Positions 6,467 through 14,152 of a stretch of DNA of 64,000 nucleotides are shown here, piece by piece. The notes under the pieces are model-generated. The model was not told where the DNA came from. It searched no databases and saw nothing but the letters and a program-made list of their open reading frames with translations. The stretch is taken from positions 1 to 64,000 of the forward strand of contig NVUX02000060.1 of assembly GCA_002402045.2 (NCBI GenBank). The letters run 5' to 3'. The position numbers and the translations under genes were made by a program. Positions within the stretch are counted from its first letter, which is position 1, and each line of letters begins with the position of its first letter. This stretch comes from Paracoccaceae bacterium. Its GTDB lineage: Bacteria > Pseudomonadota > Alphaproteobacteria > Rhodobacterales > Rhodobacteraceae.

Positions 6467-6850
6467 ATGCCTAAAACCAAAATCGTGACCCTATGCGGTT
6501 CATCCAAGTACACCGACATCATGGCAGTTTGTGCGTGGCTGATCGAGAAAAACGAAAACGCTATCGCCATGGGCCTGCACCTGCTGCCCATCTGGTATCC
6601 AGATTGCCCACCAGATCACCTCGCCGAGCATGAGGGTGTAGCGGATCAAATGGACGCGCTGCACATGCGCAAAATTGATATTTCCGATGAGGTGTTTGTC
6701 GTGAATTTTAAAGGCTACATCGGCGATTCCACCCGCAACGAAATCGCTTATGCAGTCAGTATTGGCAAACCCGTCCGCTACTTTACCGATGACCCAATCG
6801 GCATTGAGGTGCAGGAAATGCTAACCGCATGGCTGGAAAAAACCCAATGA
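6467..6850 (+). CDS. Nucleoside 2-deoxyribosyltransferase-like phage protein
   Basis: 127 residues. It opens with KIVTLCGSSKYTD and has MRKIDISDEVFVVNFKGYIG followed by DSTRNEIAYAVSIGKPVRYF. This is the signature of the nucleoside 2-deoxyribosyltransferase-like/SLOG-type Rossmann fold, where the first strand ends in a CGS/CGST loop and the acidic residue near STRNEIAYA is functionally important. Members cleave N-glycosidic bonds of deoxynucleosides or bind nucleotide derivatives. Closest relatives I recall are short phage and bacterial proteins of unknown substrate. It overlaps the next gene by 4 bases, so the two products probably work together. Confidence 0.7.
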   Translation: MPKTKIVTLCGSSKYTDIMAVCAWLIEKNENAIAMGLHLLPIWYPDCPPDHLAEHEGVADQMDALHMRKIDISDEVFVVNFKGYIGDSTRNEIAYAVSIGKPVRYFTDDPIGIEVQEMLTAWLEKTQ

Positions 6851-7968
6851 CAAAAATACAATGGACCGAGCAAACTTGGAATTCAATCGTGGGCTGCACC
6901 ATTACCTCGCCGGGCTGCACCAATTGCTATGCCATGAAGATAGCTAGTCGGCTGGGGTCGATGCCCAATATGCCGCAATACCACGGCCTCACCAAAAAGG
7001 TGAACGGCAACGCGGTGTGGACAGGCAAGATGAACCTTGTGGAAAGCGTGCTGTTGCAGCCGCTCAAGCGCAAAAAGCCGACCATGTATTTTGTGAATAG
7101 CATGGGCGACCTGTTTCACGAGAGCGTGCCTGACGAATGGATTGACCGCGTGTTTGCGGTTATGGCGCTTTGCCCGCAGCACACGTTTCAGGTGCTCACC
7201 AAGCGCGCGGACCGGATGCGGGATTATATGCGCGGGAACAGCTTCGATCGAATAGTCATGGAAATGATGCAGCTGCGGGAAAGTGGTGGATGGCCAACAA
7301 TAAATGAGCAATGCAAGCGGCATGGGATTCCCCACGCCAAGCCAGCATCGCGCGACGATTGGTGGCCCCTCCCCAACGTCTGGCTTGGCGTATCCGTAGA
7401 AGACCAAACCCGCGCAGATGAGCGCATTCCGCTGTTGCTGGATACACCGGCAGCGGTGCGGTTTGTGAGTGCCGAACCGTTGCTGGGGCCGGTGGATTTG
7501 TCCGCATGGGTTCACAACCCCGTTTGCCGTGCCTTTGATCCAACCCAATGCACCTGCGACCCTGACGATGTTTACGCTGAACTTGACTGGGTAATCGTCG
7601 GCGGTGAATCCGGCCCCAAAGCCCGCCCGATACATCCTGATTGGGCGCGTAGCCTGCGCGATCAATGCGTGGAGGCTGGGGTTCCATATTTCTTTAAGCA
7701 GTGGGGGGAGTGGCTTCCCATTGGTCAAAACGGGTTCAATCATTGGTCAGCCGTCACCCCAAGAGACCGCAAGGGAATTTGGCGTGGAAACGCGCGTTTT
7801 AATGACAGCATGGGCGGGCCAGAAACCAATATCATCAAGAACAGGCCGACGAAGTACGTTCTAACACCGAAACAATCCAGTGGTTGGCAATGTTGCCGTG
7901 TCGGCACCAAAGCCGCTGGCAACCTGCTCGATGGCAAAGAATGGCAGCAAATGCCGGAGGGGGCGTGA
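6847..7968 (+). CDS. Phage Gp37/Gp68-family (DUF5131) Cys-rich protein
   Basis: 373 residues from ATG 6847, overlapping the previous stop. The N-terminus (KIQWTEQTWNSIVGCTITSP, then GCTNCYA) carries a C-x6-C-x2-C cluster typical of the phage Gp37/Gp68 (DUF5131) family, which is thought to share features with radical-SAM enzymes. Other hallmarks are NSMGDLFHESVPDEWIDRVF, FQVLTKRADRM, WLGVSVEDQTRADERIPLLL, VRFVSAEPLLGPVDL and WVIVGGESGPKARPIHPDWA. A second Cys group (CRAFDPTQCTC) lies near residue 225. The family is widespread in phages; its reaction is not known to me. Neighbouring methyltransferase and deoxyribosyltransferase-like genes make a role in DNA or nucleotide modification worth testing. 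Confidence 0.85.
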   Translation: MTKIQWTEQTWNSIVGCTITSPGCTNCYAMKIASRLGSMPNMPQYHGLTKKVNGNAVWTGKMNLVESVLLQPLKRKKPTMYFVNSMGDLFHESVPDEWIDRVFAVMALCPQHTFQVLTKRADRMRDYMRGNSFDRIVMEMMQLRESGGWPTINEQCKRHGIPHAKPASRDDWWPLPNVWLGVSVEDQTRADERIPLLLDTPAAVRFVSAEPLLGPVDLSAWVHNPVCRAFDPTQCTCDPDDVYAELDWVIVGGESGPKARPIHPDWARSLRDQCVEAGVPYFFKQWGEWLPIGQNGFNHWSAVTPRDRKGIWRGNARFNDSMGGPETNIIKNRPTKYVLTPKQSSGWQCCRVGTKAAGNLLDGKEWQQMPEGA

Positions 7969-8183
7969 TGAATTGGTATCATACGGAAAAGATGCGCTGG
8001 ATGAAGGAAATGCTTGAAATTTATGGCTTCATTAATCGCGCCCACCTCATTCGTAAATTCAAAATATCTAGCGGACAGGCAACCATAGACTTTCGCAAGT
8101 TTGATAAATTGCACGGCGCTCTCTGGCGATATGACAGCCGCAAGAGAGCGTATGTTGCGACCCAAGCACAGAAGTTGATCTGA
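7968..8183 (+). CDS. 71-residue winged-helix-like phage protein
   Basis: Start at ATG 7968, an ATGA overlap with the Gp37/Gp68 gene. The sequence MLEIYGFINRAHLIRKFKIS followed by GQATIDFRKFDKLH reads like a small helix-turn-helix, with an alpha-helical wing and the conserved INRAHLIRKF-type first helix seen in phage DNA-binding proteins. No wider domain is present. It is probably a DNA-binding regulator or accessory factor; the target is unknown. Confidence 0.6.
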   Translation: MNWYHTEKMRWMKEMLEIYGFINRAHLIRKFKISSGQATIDFRKFDKLHGALWRYDSRKRAYVATQAQKLI

Positions 8184-8548
8184 TGGGCTATTTTAAAAAA
8201 ATAAACTCAAAATCTGCCAAGGGCCGTGTCCCGTTTCAGAAGAGAAAGGGTTTTGTGTATTTTACTCCGCGCGAAGGGGTCAATGTTGATTATGGCATCG
8301 CCTTTTACCCAGCCAAGGGCCACCGCATCTTTTTCAACTATACGGATACCCCGCAATTTAAGAACACATGGGGGCCAGATAGCCTACGAAATTACGCAAA
8401 GAGTTTGAACATCACCGCTGATGAACACCGGGTTTGGCGGGCCATATTTCTCCAACAATCCGCCCTTGCTGATGAAATGAACCAGTCTTGGGAAACGGCT
8501 GGACGGCCCGCAAACGGCGTTCCTGAACCAAAAAGGACGATGCAATGA
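8183..8548 (+). CDS. 121-residue phage hypothetical protein
   Basis: Starts one base into the previous stop (TGATG). It is strongly basic at the N-terminus (KKINSKSAKGRVPFQKRKG), beta-rich in the middle (YGIAFYPAKGHRIFFNYTDT) and helical at the end. I do not recognise the family. The basic start would suit nucleic-acid binding. Its stop overlaps the next start. Confidence 0.5.
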   Translation: MGYFKKINSKSAKGRVPFQKRKGFVYFTPREGVNVDYGIAFYPAKGHRIFFNYTDTPQFKNTWGPDSLRNYAKSLNITADEHRVWRAIFLQQSALADEMNQSWETAGRPANGVPEPKRTMQ

Positions 8549-8928
8549 CTGATGCTCCCGCCTACCCCGACAGCCTATTCCTGCCACCAGAGGCATTTGA
8601 GGGCACCAACAAGTATCTGAATATCTACGGCAAACCGCACGTTTGTGTTGGGGATGATTTCGTTGAGTATATCCGCGCAGATGTATCAACCAAAATCAAA
8701 GCGTTGACGTGGTATGACAAGCCTGAGGGGCAAGAAATACGCATTGGGCGCTGTGGCTCAACCTCTTACGCAGTTTCCTTCCAGTTGGGCCGGTGGGGCT
8801 ACAAGCGAAGGGGAGGCGCAGGCCATACCGTTAGCCGCATGGGTGGCGCCATGTTCGGTGATGAGAAAGATGCCATGAACGGAGCCGATGAGGATCATGA
8901 GATCAGAATAAGGGAGTGCTTAGAATGA
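8545..8928 (+). CDS. 127-residue phage hypothetical protein
   Basis: Begins in an ATGA overlap, with AAAAAGGAC upstream. Visible features: a proline-rich opening (APAYPDSLFLPPEAFEG), a central region with RADVSTKIKALTWYDKPEGQ, and a Gly-rich stretch (GRWGYKRRGGAGH). No motif gives a function. It overlaps the ASCH-like gene by 4 bases. Confidence 0.5.
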   Translation: MTDAPAYPDSLFLPPEAFEGTNKYLNIYGKPHVCVGDDFVEYIRADVSTKIKALTWYDKPEGQEIRIGRCGSTSYAVSFQLGRWGYKRRGGAGHTVSRMGGAMFGDEKDAMNGADEDHEIRIRECLE

Positions 8929-9641
8929 CTGACCACTCGATCCTATTTCAGCACAACATGGTTGAGGCCTTGCAGGCGGGCCGGAAAACGCAGACGCGCC
9001 GGATGTTGAAGCCGCAGCCGAAAACCTTCATCCGCCCCGATAGCGGCAAAGAATGCCTAGTATACCCGCTCAAAGTGGAAGGGCGGAACTATACGAATAT
9101 CGCCATGGGCTTAAAAACGTCAGGAGTTATCACCGAGCAGAAAATCCCCTATCAAACTGGTGACCGGCTCTGGGTGAAAGAGGCCCACTGGGCGCTCGGA
9201 CATTGGCAGGAAACGGGGGAGCTTAAGAAGAATGGAAAGCCAAAGTTGGCCTTTTCGCGGGCGTTCAACGAACCTGTGCGCTTTGCCGAGCCAGATTACA
9301 CCAAGAGCTTTCCGCGCGACACCACCTTCGGATGGTATAAGCGCAACAGCCTATTCCACCCGAAAGCCGACAGCCGCACCACCCTGCTGATCACCGATGT
9401 GCGGGTGCAGCGGTTGCAGGATATTAGATCGTATGATGCGCTGTGGGAGGGGATAGACAGGCTTACGGAACCTGACGGGTTTCGGGATTACTTGAGCGAT
9501 GCCTCAACCGCCCGCCTAGCGATGGTTCCATCGTTCAAATCCCTAATCAACAGCATAAACGGCCCAGACACCTGGGAACAAAACCCGTGGGTGGTGGCTT
9601 ACTCGTTTCAGGTTCAGCATCGGAATGTTGACAAAGTATGA
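8925..9641 (+). CDS. ASCH-like phage protein
   Basis: 238 residues from ATG 8925. The N-terminus has the phage-type ASCH pattern: ALQAGRKTQTRRMLKPQPK, then DRLWVKEAHW. Later come TTLLITDVRVQRLQDI and NGPDTWEQNPWVVAYSFQV. This matches the common prophage family that I know as ASCH-like or morphogenesis-related protein of unknown role. ASCH folds resemble PUA domains and bind RNA or modified bases, so the protein could recognise modified nucleic acid. It sits between hypothetical proteins and the excisionase, in the same transcription unit. Confidence 0.75.
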   Translation: MTDHSILFQHNMVEALQAGRKTQTRRMLKPQPKTFIRPDSGKECLVYPLKVEGRNYTNIAMGLKTSGVITEQKIPYQTGDRLWVKEAHWALGHWQETGELKKNGKPKLAFSRAFNEPVRFAEPDYTKSFPRDTTFGWYKRNSLFHPKADSRTTLLITDVRVQRLQDIRSYDALWEGIDRLTEPDGFRDYLSDASTARLAMVPSFKSLINSINGPDTWEQNPWVVAYSFQVQHRNVDKV

Positions 9642-9874
9642 GCGCCCACACGACATATAACCAATGGCCCAGATGGATGCAGCTGCAAACCGCAGCGGCC
9701 TATTGTGATATGTCGGAGAACTACTTCAAAGAGCTGGTGAAAGACGGGGTGCTGCCGGAAGAAGCATTCAGGCAGCGCCGTACCGCACGTTGGGATCGCG
9801 CCCAAATTGACGAAAAGCTTGACGCGATGCTGCAAGCCAGCGCATCTTCAGGAAGGTTTGCACAGCGGATATGA
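9638..9874 (+). CDS. AlpA-like excisionase
   Basis: A 78-residue protein with a winged-helix motif: WMQLQTAAAYCDMSENYFKE followed by LVKDGVLP and a basic strand (RQRRTARWDRAQID). This is the pattern of AlpA/Xis-type recombination directionality factors. It overlaps both the upstream ASCH-like gene and the downstream integrase by 4 bases each, so excisionase and integrase are made together from the early operon. Confidence 0.75.
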   Translation: MSAHTTYNQWPRWMQLQTAAAYCDMSENYFKELVKDGVLPEEAFRQRRTARWDRAQIDEKLDAMLQASASSGRFAQRI

Positions 9875-10965
9875 GCGATTTGGTCAAAATCAAAAACTTG
9901 GTGAGCGATAAAGACCGGCACGGAAACGTGAGGTTTTACATTCGTGTGCGCGGATGCCCCAAGATCAGAATCAAAGAAAAGCCCGGCAGCGCCGCCTTTC
10001 ACATGGCCTGCTCGAAAGCGCTTGTAGAAGCAAAACCCACTAAGGTGCAGGCAAAACACCCAAAGAACTCGCTGAGTTGGTTGATTGATCAATACCAGTG
10101 CAGCCCCGAATATGAGCGCCTCGCGCCAAATACGTTGAAAGAGCGCAACAACATTCTCGGGCGGTTGAATCGCGCCATTGGTGAATATGATTATGCCTCG
10201 ATCACAAAACGGGATGTCATCGATCTTCGAAACGCTAATGCCGACCGCCCCGCAGCTTCCAACAAATTCGTGAAGATCCTACGTTATGTATACGGCTGGG
10301 CAAATGAAAACTGCCTGCACGATGGCAATCCAGTTACCGGAGTTAAGTTGCTCAAATCCAAGGGGCCAGGCTTTGTGGCGTGGACCATCGAGGATATGCA
10401 AGCATACCTCGCACACCATCCACATGGCACCACGGCTCGGCTCGCGTTTCTCTTGTTTTTATTTACAGGCCAGCGACGATCAGATGTAGTTAGCATGGGC
10501 TGGCCACATGTAAAAACCTCCAATGGCCGTCAAAAGCTTCACTTCACGCAGCAAAAAGGCAGCACCCAAAAGCCCGTGGTCATCACAATGCCTATTGGTA
10601 AAATTTTAGCCGACGCCATTAACAATTCCACCACTGGCGAAGTTACATTCCTTATAACCAAGGCTGGAAAACCATTTTCAAATGCAGGATTTGGCGCTCG
10701 CTTCAAATCATGGTGTGAAGCGGCTGGAATATACGGAAAAACTGCTCATGGAATCAGAAAGGGCGTCGGAGGGCTTGTGGCCGATGGCGCCGGAACTGAA
10801 AATGAGATCATGGCATTACTTGGCCACTCGACTCATGAGCAAGCATCTCTCTACACCAAAAGCGCTCGAAATGAGCACCTAACAACGGCTGCGCTTCGCA
10901 AATTAGACACCCAAATCAGTGTGCTTTTTCCTGAAAAAAGTCCCACTTTAAAGTCCCACTCTTGA
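9871..10965 (+). CDS. int: Tyrosine recombinase (integrase)
   Basis: 364 residues, complete. The catalytic set of the tyrosine recombinase family is visible: Arg in FTGQRRSDVV, Lys around HFTQQKGSTQ, H-x-x-R in HGIRKGV, His in LLGHSTHEQ, and the nucleophilic Tyr in ASLYTKSA. An N-terminal core-binding (SAM-like) region precedes it (SWLIDQYQCSPEYERLAP). The gene ends 58 bp from the 3' end of the CAT-anticodon tRNA gene, the usual place for a tRNA-targeting integrase. The 4-base overlap with the excisionase gene puts it under the repressor-controlled promoter unless a local promoter exists. Confidence 0.93.
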   Translation: MSDLVKIKNLVSDKDRHGNVRFYIRVRGCPKIRIKEKPGSAAFHMACSKALVEAKPTKVQAKHPKNSLSWLIDQYQCSPEYERLAPNTLKERNNILGRLNRAIGEYDYASITKRDVIDLRNANADRPAASNKFVKILRYVYGWANENCLHDGNPVTGVKLLKSKGPGFVAWTIEDMQAYLAHHPHGTTARLAFLLFLFTGQRRSDVVSMGWPHVKTSNGRQKLHFTQQKGSTQKPVVITMPIGKILADAINNSTTGEVTFLITKAGKPFSNAGFGARFKSWCEAAGIYGKTAHGIRKGVGGLVADGAGTENEIMALLGHSTHEQASLYTKSARNEHLTTAALRKLDTQISVLFPEKSPTLKSHS

Positions 10966-11022
10966 TGGTGGGACACTTTAAAGCCCGTAAGTAATTGTTA
11001 TTATTTAATAATAAATGTTAAC

Positions 11023-11060
11023 TGGTAGGCCCGGTAGGACTTGAACCTACGACAAAAGCG
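11023..11060. other. Probable attachment site (tRNA 3' half)
   Basis: The tRNA 3' half faces the integrase gene, as for elements that insert into tRNA 3' ends and restore the gene from their own copy. The exact crossover cannot be drawn because the second copy would be outside the window. No repeat of this segment was found elsewhere in the window. Confidence 0.5.
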
Positions 11061-11099
11061 TTATGAGCGCTCTGCTCTAACCAACTGAGCTACAGGCCC
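11023..11099 (-). tRNA. tRNA with CAT anticodon (Met elongator or Ile2)
   Basis: Read on the minus strand: acceptor GGGCCTG at 11099-11093, D-arm AGCTCAGTTGGTTAGAGC, anticodon loop CTCATAA (anticodon at 11065-11063), T-arm with GGTTCAAGTCC, and an encoded CCA at 11025-11023. The first base pair is not the C-A mismatch of initiator tRNA, so it is not fMet. CAT may read Met, or Ile after lysidine modification by TilS. The sequence alone does not settle which. It is the probable integration target of the adjacent element. Confidence 0.93.
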
Positions 11100-11109
11100 G
11101 CCTGTGACG

Positions 11110-11138
11110 TATGTATATTGACAAAAAGCGATGGTCAA
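11110..11138 (-). promoter_or_regulatory. Promoter of the CAT-anticodon tRNA
   Basis: On the minus strand TTGACC (11138-11133) and TACATA (11115-11110) are 17 bp apart, placing the start of transcription just ahead of the tRNA 5' end at 11099. Confidence 0.6.
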
Positions 11139-11160
11139 CCACCCTTTGGGTGGTTTTCTT
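11137..11160 (+). terminator. Rho-independent terminator between the tRNA and purM
   Basis: AACCACCC / GGGTGGTT form an 8-bp stem with a TTT loop, followed by TTCTTTT. It reads on the plus strand and would stop transcripts coming from the integrated element before purM. Its left arm overlaps the -35 of the divergent tRNA promoter by two bases. Confidence 0.7.
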
Positions 11161-11213
11161 TTGTATAAATGTAAGGTAAAGCAGCCTTATCGTTCGTAGC
11201 AAAGGGCAACCCC

Positions 11214-12260
11214 ATGACGCACCCCGAAAACAGCCTAACTTATGCAGATGCAGGTGTGGATATCGAGGCAGGAAATGCCTTGGTAGACAAAATAAAACCC
11301 GTCGCCGCCGCCACCAAACGGCCCGGCGTTATGGATGGCCTCGGCGGCTTTGGCGCTATGTTTGACCTTAAGGCGGCTGGATATAGTGACCCAATTCTTG
11401 TCGCAGCCACAGATGGCGTGGGCACCAAGCTTCGCATCGCGATTGATACCGGAATTTTGGATACCGTTGGCATTGATCTTGTGGCTATGTGCGTCAATGA
11501 TCTGGTGTGTCAGGGGGCTGAGCCGTTGTTCTTCCTTGATTATTTTGCCACCGGAAAACTGGATGTTGATGAGGCGGCTGCGGTTGTGGCTGGCATCGCC
11601 GATGGTTGCAAGAAAAGCAATTCAGCACTGGTTGGTGGTGAAACCGCCGAAATGCCGGGCATGTATGCCAAGGGAGATTTTGACCTCGCGGGCTTTAGTG
11701 TTGGGGCGATGGAGCGGGGCAACAGCTTGCCAAGTGGCGTAGCCGAGGGGGATGTGTTGCTCGGGCTGGCGTCTAGCGGCGTTCATTCCAACGGATATTC
11801 TCTGGTGCGCAAAATTGTCGAGCAATCAGGGCTGGGCTGGGACGCCCCCTCCCCTTTTAGCGAGGGCACATTGGGCCGCACGCTTTTGGAGCCCACCAAG
11901 CTATATGTTCGCTCTGGCCTTGCGGCACACCGCGCTGGCGGGCTGCACGCGCTGGCGCATATCACCGGTGGCGGGGTAACCGAAAACCTCCCTCGCGCCT
12001 TGCCTGAGGGGCTTGGCGCCGAGGTGAACCTTTCGGCATGGGCACTGCCGCCTGTCATCAAGTGGCTTTCAGAGCAGGCTGGGCTTGGCCAAGCCGAGAT
12101 GCTCAAAACATTCAACTGTGGTGTTGGTATGGTTGCGATTGTTGCCGCAGCAGAGGCCGACGCGCTGACCGCCATTTTTGAGGAACACGGCGAGACCGTT
12201 TCACGGATTGGCACCGTCATCCAAGGCGAAGGCGTAAGATACTCCGGCGCCTTGGCATGA
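11214..12260 (+). CDS. purM: Phosphoribosylformylglycinamidine cyclo-ligase
   Basis: PurM (AIR synthetase), 348 residues, the usual length. It closes the imidazole ring in purine synthesis, turning FGAM into AIR with ATP. Family landmarks: an N-terminal Gly-rich loop ([15 protein letters not shown]), [34 protein letters not shown] and [18 protein letters not shown]. It overlaps purN by 4 bases, the standard purMN arrangement. It lies immediately beyond the integration site and behind a terminator, so it needs its own promoter between about 11160 and 11213; I see no clear one. Confidence 0.97.
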   Translation: MTHPENSLTYADAGVDIEAGNALVDKIKPVAAATKRPGVMDGLGGFGAMFDLKAAGYSDPILVAATDGVGTKLRIAIDTGILDTVGIDLVAMCVNDLVCQGAEPLFFLDYFATGKLDVDEAAAVVAGIADGCKKSNSALVGGETAEMPGMYAKGDFDLAGFSVGAMERGNSLPSGVAEGDVLLGLASSGVHSNGYSLVRKIVEQSGLGWDAPSPFSEGTLGRTLLEPTKLYVRSGLAAHRAGGLHALAHITGGGVTENLPRALPEGLGAEVNLSAWALPPVIKWLSEQAGLGQAEMLKTFNCGVGMVAIVAAAEADALTAIFEEHGETVSRIGTVIQGEGVRYSGALA

Positions 12261-12856
12261 AAAAACGGGTGGCGATTCTGATCTCGGGCGGCGGCTCCAA
12301 TATGGAGGCGCTGGTGCGGGATATGGACGAAAGCCACCCAGCCGAGCCGGTTTTAGTGCTGGCCAATAATCCAAATGCTGGCGGGCTGGCCAAAGCTGAG
12401 GCGCGTGGCATCCCGACCGCCTGTATTGACCACCGCCTTTATAAGGGAGATCGCCCTGCCTTTGAGGCCGCCCTGCACAGCGCGCTGGAAAAAGCGGCGC
12501 CCGATATTATCTGCCTTGCGGGATTTATGCGCATTCTTACCCCCGCGTTCACTTCGCGCTGGCAGGGTAAAATGCTCAATATCCACCCTTCGATATTGCC
12601 GCTATTTCGCGGGTTGCACACCCATCAGCGCGCGCTAGAAGCCGGTATGGCCGTGCATGGTTGCACCGTGCATGAAGTGACGGGCGAGCTGGATGGCGGC
12701 CCGATTTTGGGGCAAGCGGTGATTGGGGTGCGCGCAGGAGATACGCCAGACGACCTTGCCGCACGGATTTTGCCGATGGAACACCGGCTTTATCCGGCGG
12801 TGCTCAAACGCTTTGCATTGGGTGAGCGCGGAAAGCTGGCGCATTTGGGCGGGTAA
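12257..12856 (+). CDS. purN: Phosphoribosylglycinamide formyltransferase
   Basis: PurN, 199 residues, uses 10-formyl-THF to formylate GAR. Motifs: [14 protein letters not shown] (phosphate loop), [18 protein letters not shown] (catalytic Asn and His), and [18 protein letters not shown] (catalytic Asp). It starts in an ATGA overlap with purM, so production of the two purine enzymes is coupled. It ends 9 bp before the convergent SQR-like gene. Confidence 0.97.
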   Translation: MKKRVAILISGGGSNMEALVRDMDESHPAEPVLVLANNPNAGGLAKAEARGIPTACIDHRLYKGDRPAFEAALHSALEKAAPDIICLAGFMRILTPAFTSRWQGKMLNIHPSILPLFRGLHTHQRALEAGMAVHGCTVHEVTGELDGGPILGQAVIGVRAGDTPDDLAARILPMEHRLYPAVLKRFALGERGKLAHLGG

Positions 12857-12864
12857 AACCCGAC

Positions 12865-13998
12865 CTACTTGCGATATGCCCGCAAATACATCCCCTCAAA
12901 TAGCCGTTTGGCCCAATGGCCGAGCTTAGAAGTTGGCAAGAAAAATGAGCGCTTTTCGCTACGATACACCACAATGCCCGTGTCCAATGTATCCACAATG
13001 CAAATCAGCTCGGCCTTAAAATTGTGGCTCGGGGCTTCGCCTTTTATCTCGCCTATGATGTTCGCCACGGCTGCCTCGGCCTGCAAATCTGCCTGATGCG
13101 CCTGCTTGGCCAGCCATTCCGGCCCCGGAAACGAGCCAGTATCTCCCACAACATAGGTTTGATCCCAGCCCACCACGCGGCATTTTTCGTCACCCTGCAC
13201 AAAGCCACCAGAGGAGCGCGGCAGCTCGGTATTATCCAGCCAAAGTGGACCCGTAAGACCGGGCATCATCAACACCAAATCTGCCGGAATTTCCTCGCGC
13301 TCGGTCACCACCTTATCGGCTTCAATCCGAATGGGTTTGGCCCCTAAATGGGTCGCAATCCCGCGTTTTTTCATTTGGGCAAGCAGGCCTTTTACGGCCT
13401 TTTCACCTAGGCGAATGCCCGGCTTTTCGGAGCCGTTAAAAAACACGAGTTTAAATTTATCGCGCCGCCCCTGCTTTCGAAGCATGGTTTCTATGTTAAA
13501 CAGGAATTCGAACATTGGCCCGCCGCGCACAGCTTTTGGTTCTTTGGGGTTGGTGCCAAAGCCGACAGCGATGGTGCCGCCCTCCATCGCGTTAATTCGA
13601 TCATGGATTTTCTGTCCGAAATCAGGGCCTTGGCACGGAATAATCGCGTGTTCCTTAATGCCGGGCAGCTTTTGGATATAGCGCCCGCCGGTGGCAATGA
13701 TCAGGTAATCGCTGATCAGCGTGCCGGTATCTGTCTCAACCGTGCGGCCCCCATCCGTGACATTTATCACCGAGCCTTGGTGCCAAACCACGCTCTTGCG
13801 CGCAAAAAATTTCTCCAAATTCACATCAATATCAGCCCTGTTACGCAGGCCAGATGGCATCCAGATAAGGCTTGGCAAATACGTAAGATGATTATGGGGC
13901 GAAACCACGGTAATTTGCGCTTCAACGCCAGATTTGCGGATCTGCTTCACGGCGGTTAGCGCGCCAAAGCCGCTGCCAAGAATGATAATATGGGTCAT
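12865..13998 (-). CDS. FAD-dependent oxidoreductase of the sulfide:quinone reductase type
   Basis: 377 residues. The N-terminal Rossmann motif (IIILGSGFGALTAVKQIR), IATGGRYIQKLPGI and the C-terminal FAD site (TYVVGDTGSFPGPEWLAKQA) place it in the SQR/NDH-2 family. It carries Cys near 122 (PCQGPDF), another in EKCRVVG, and one in ELICIVDT, the last in the position of the C-terminal catalytic Cys of SQR. The third Cys of classical SQR, expected near residue 156, is not present, so true sulfide oxidation is uncertain. It could be an SQR-like enzyme with another sulfur or quinone substrate. Monocistronic; convergent with purN. Confidence 0.75.
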   Translation of the reverse strand: MTHIIILGSGFGALTAVKQIRKSGVEAQITVVSPHNHLTYLPSLIWMPSGLRNRADIDVNLEKFFARKSVVWHQGSVINVTDGGRTVETDTGTLISDYLIIATGGRYIQKLPGIKEHAIIPCQGPDFGQKIHDRINAMEGGTIAVGFGTNPKEPKAVRGGPMFEFLFNIETMLRKQGRRDKFKLVFFNGSEKPGIRLGEKAVKGLLAQMKKRGIATHLGAKPIRIEADKVVTEREEIPADLVLMMPGLTGPLWLDNTELPRSSGGFVQGDEKCRVVGWDQTYVVGDTGSFPGPEWLAKQAHQADLQAEAAVANIIGEIKGEAPSHNFKAELICIVDTLDTGIVVYRSEKRSFFLPTSKLGHWAKRLFEGMYLRAYRK

Positions 13999-14152
13999 GC
14001 TCTCTCCAAATAGCCAAACAGGCCGGAATTTATTTTGCTATAATTAAGCCATGCCGCCGGTTTTTAACCGTGGCACGTTGCCCCATCAGGCGTTGCACAA
14101 TGCGGGGTGCGGTGCGTACCATAGCACAAATTGAGCAAACAGGAATCATCCC

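Larger units (their letters stand above)
1..11025. mobile_element. Integrated phage-like element, right end (left end outside window)
   Basis: Gene content is that of a temperate-phage early and lysogeny region: divergent Cro-like and XRE repressor genes with shared operators, many tiny overlapping genes, DUF2303, a DNA methyltransferase, Gp37/Gp68 and ASCH-like proteins, an AlpA-like excisionase and a tyrosine integrase. The integrase ends 58 bp from the 3' end of a tRNA gene, and housekeeping genes (purM onward) begin straight after. No capsid or tail genes are visible, so they are either to the left of the window or absent. It could therefore be a prophage, a satellite or a smaller integrative element. 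The right boundary is placed at the tRNA 3' end by inference, because the left attachment repeat is not in the window. Confidence 0.85.

Noticed and set aside
6883-7743. Minus-strand open frame (286 codons) opposite the Gp37/Gp68 gene
   Set aside because: The plus strand carries all the family motifs; the reverse frame has none and goes against the operon direction.
1-11025. A full restriction-modification or other defence island in the element
   Set aside because: Only a lone methyltransferase is present, with no nuclease or known defence gene; phage early-region content fits better.
11118-11146. TTGACA at 11118 as a promoter for purM
   Set aside because: No acceptable -10 follows, and a terminator at 11137-11160 would stop its transcript; the divergent tRNA promoter explains this region better.
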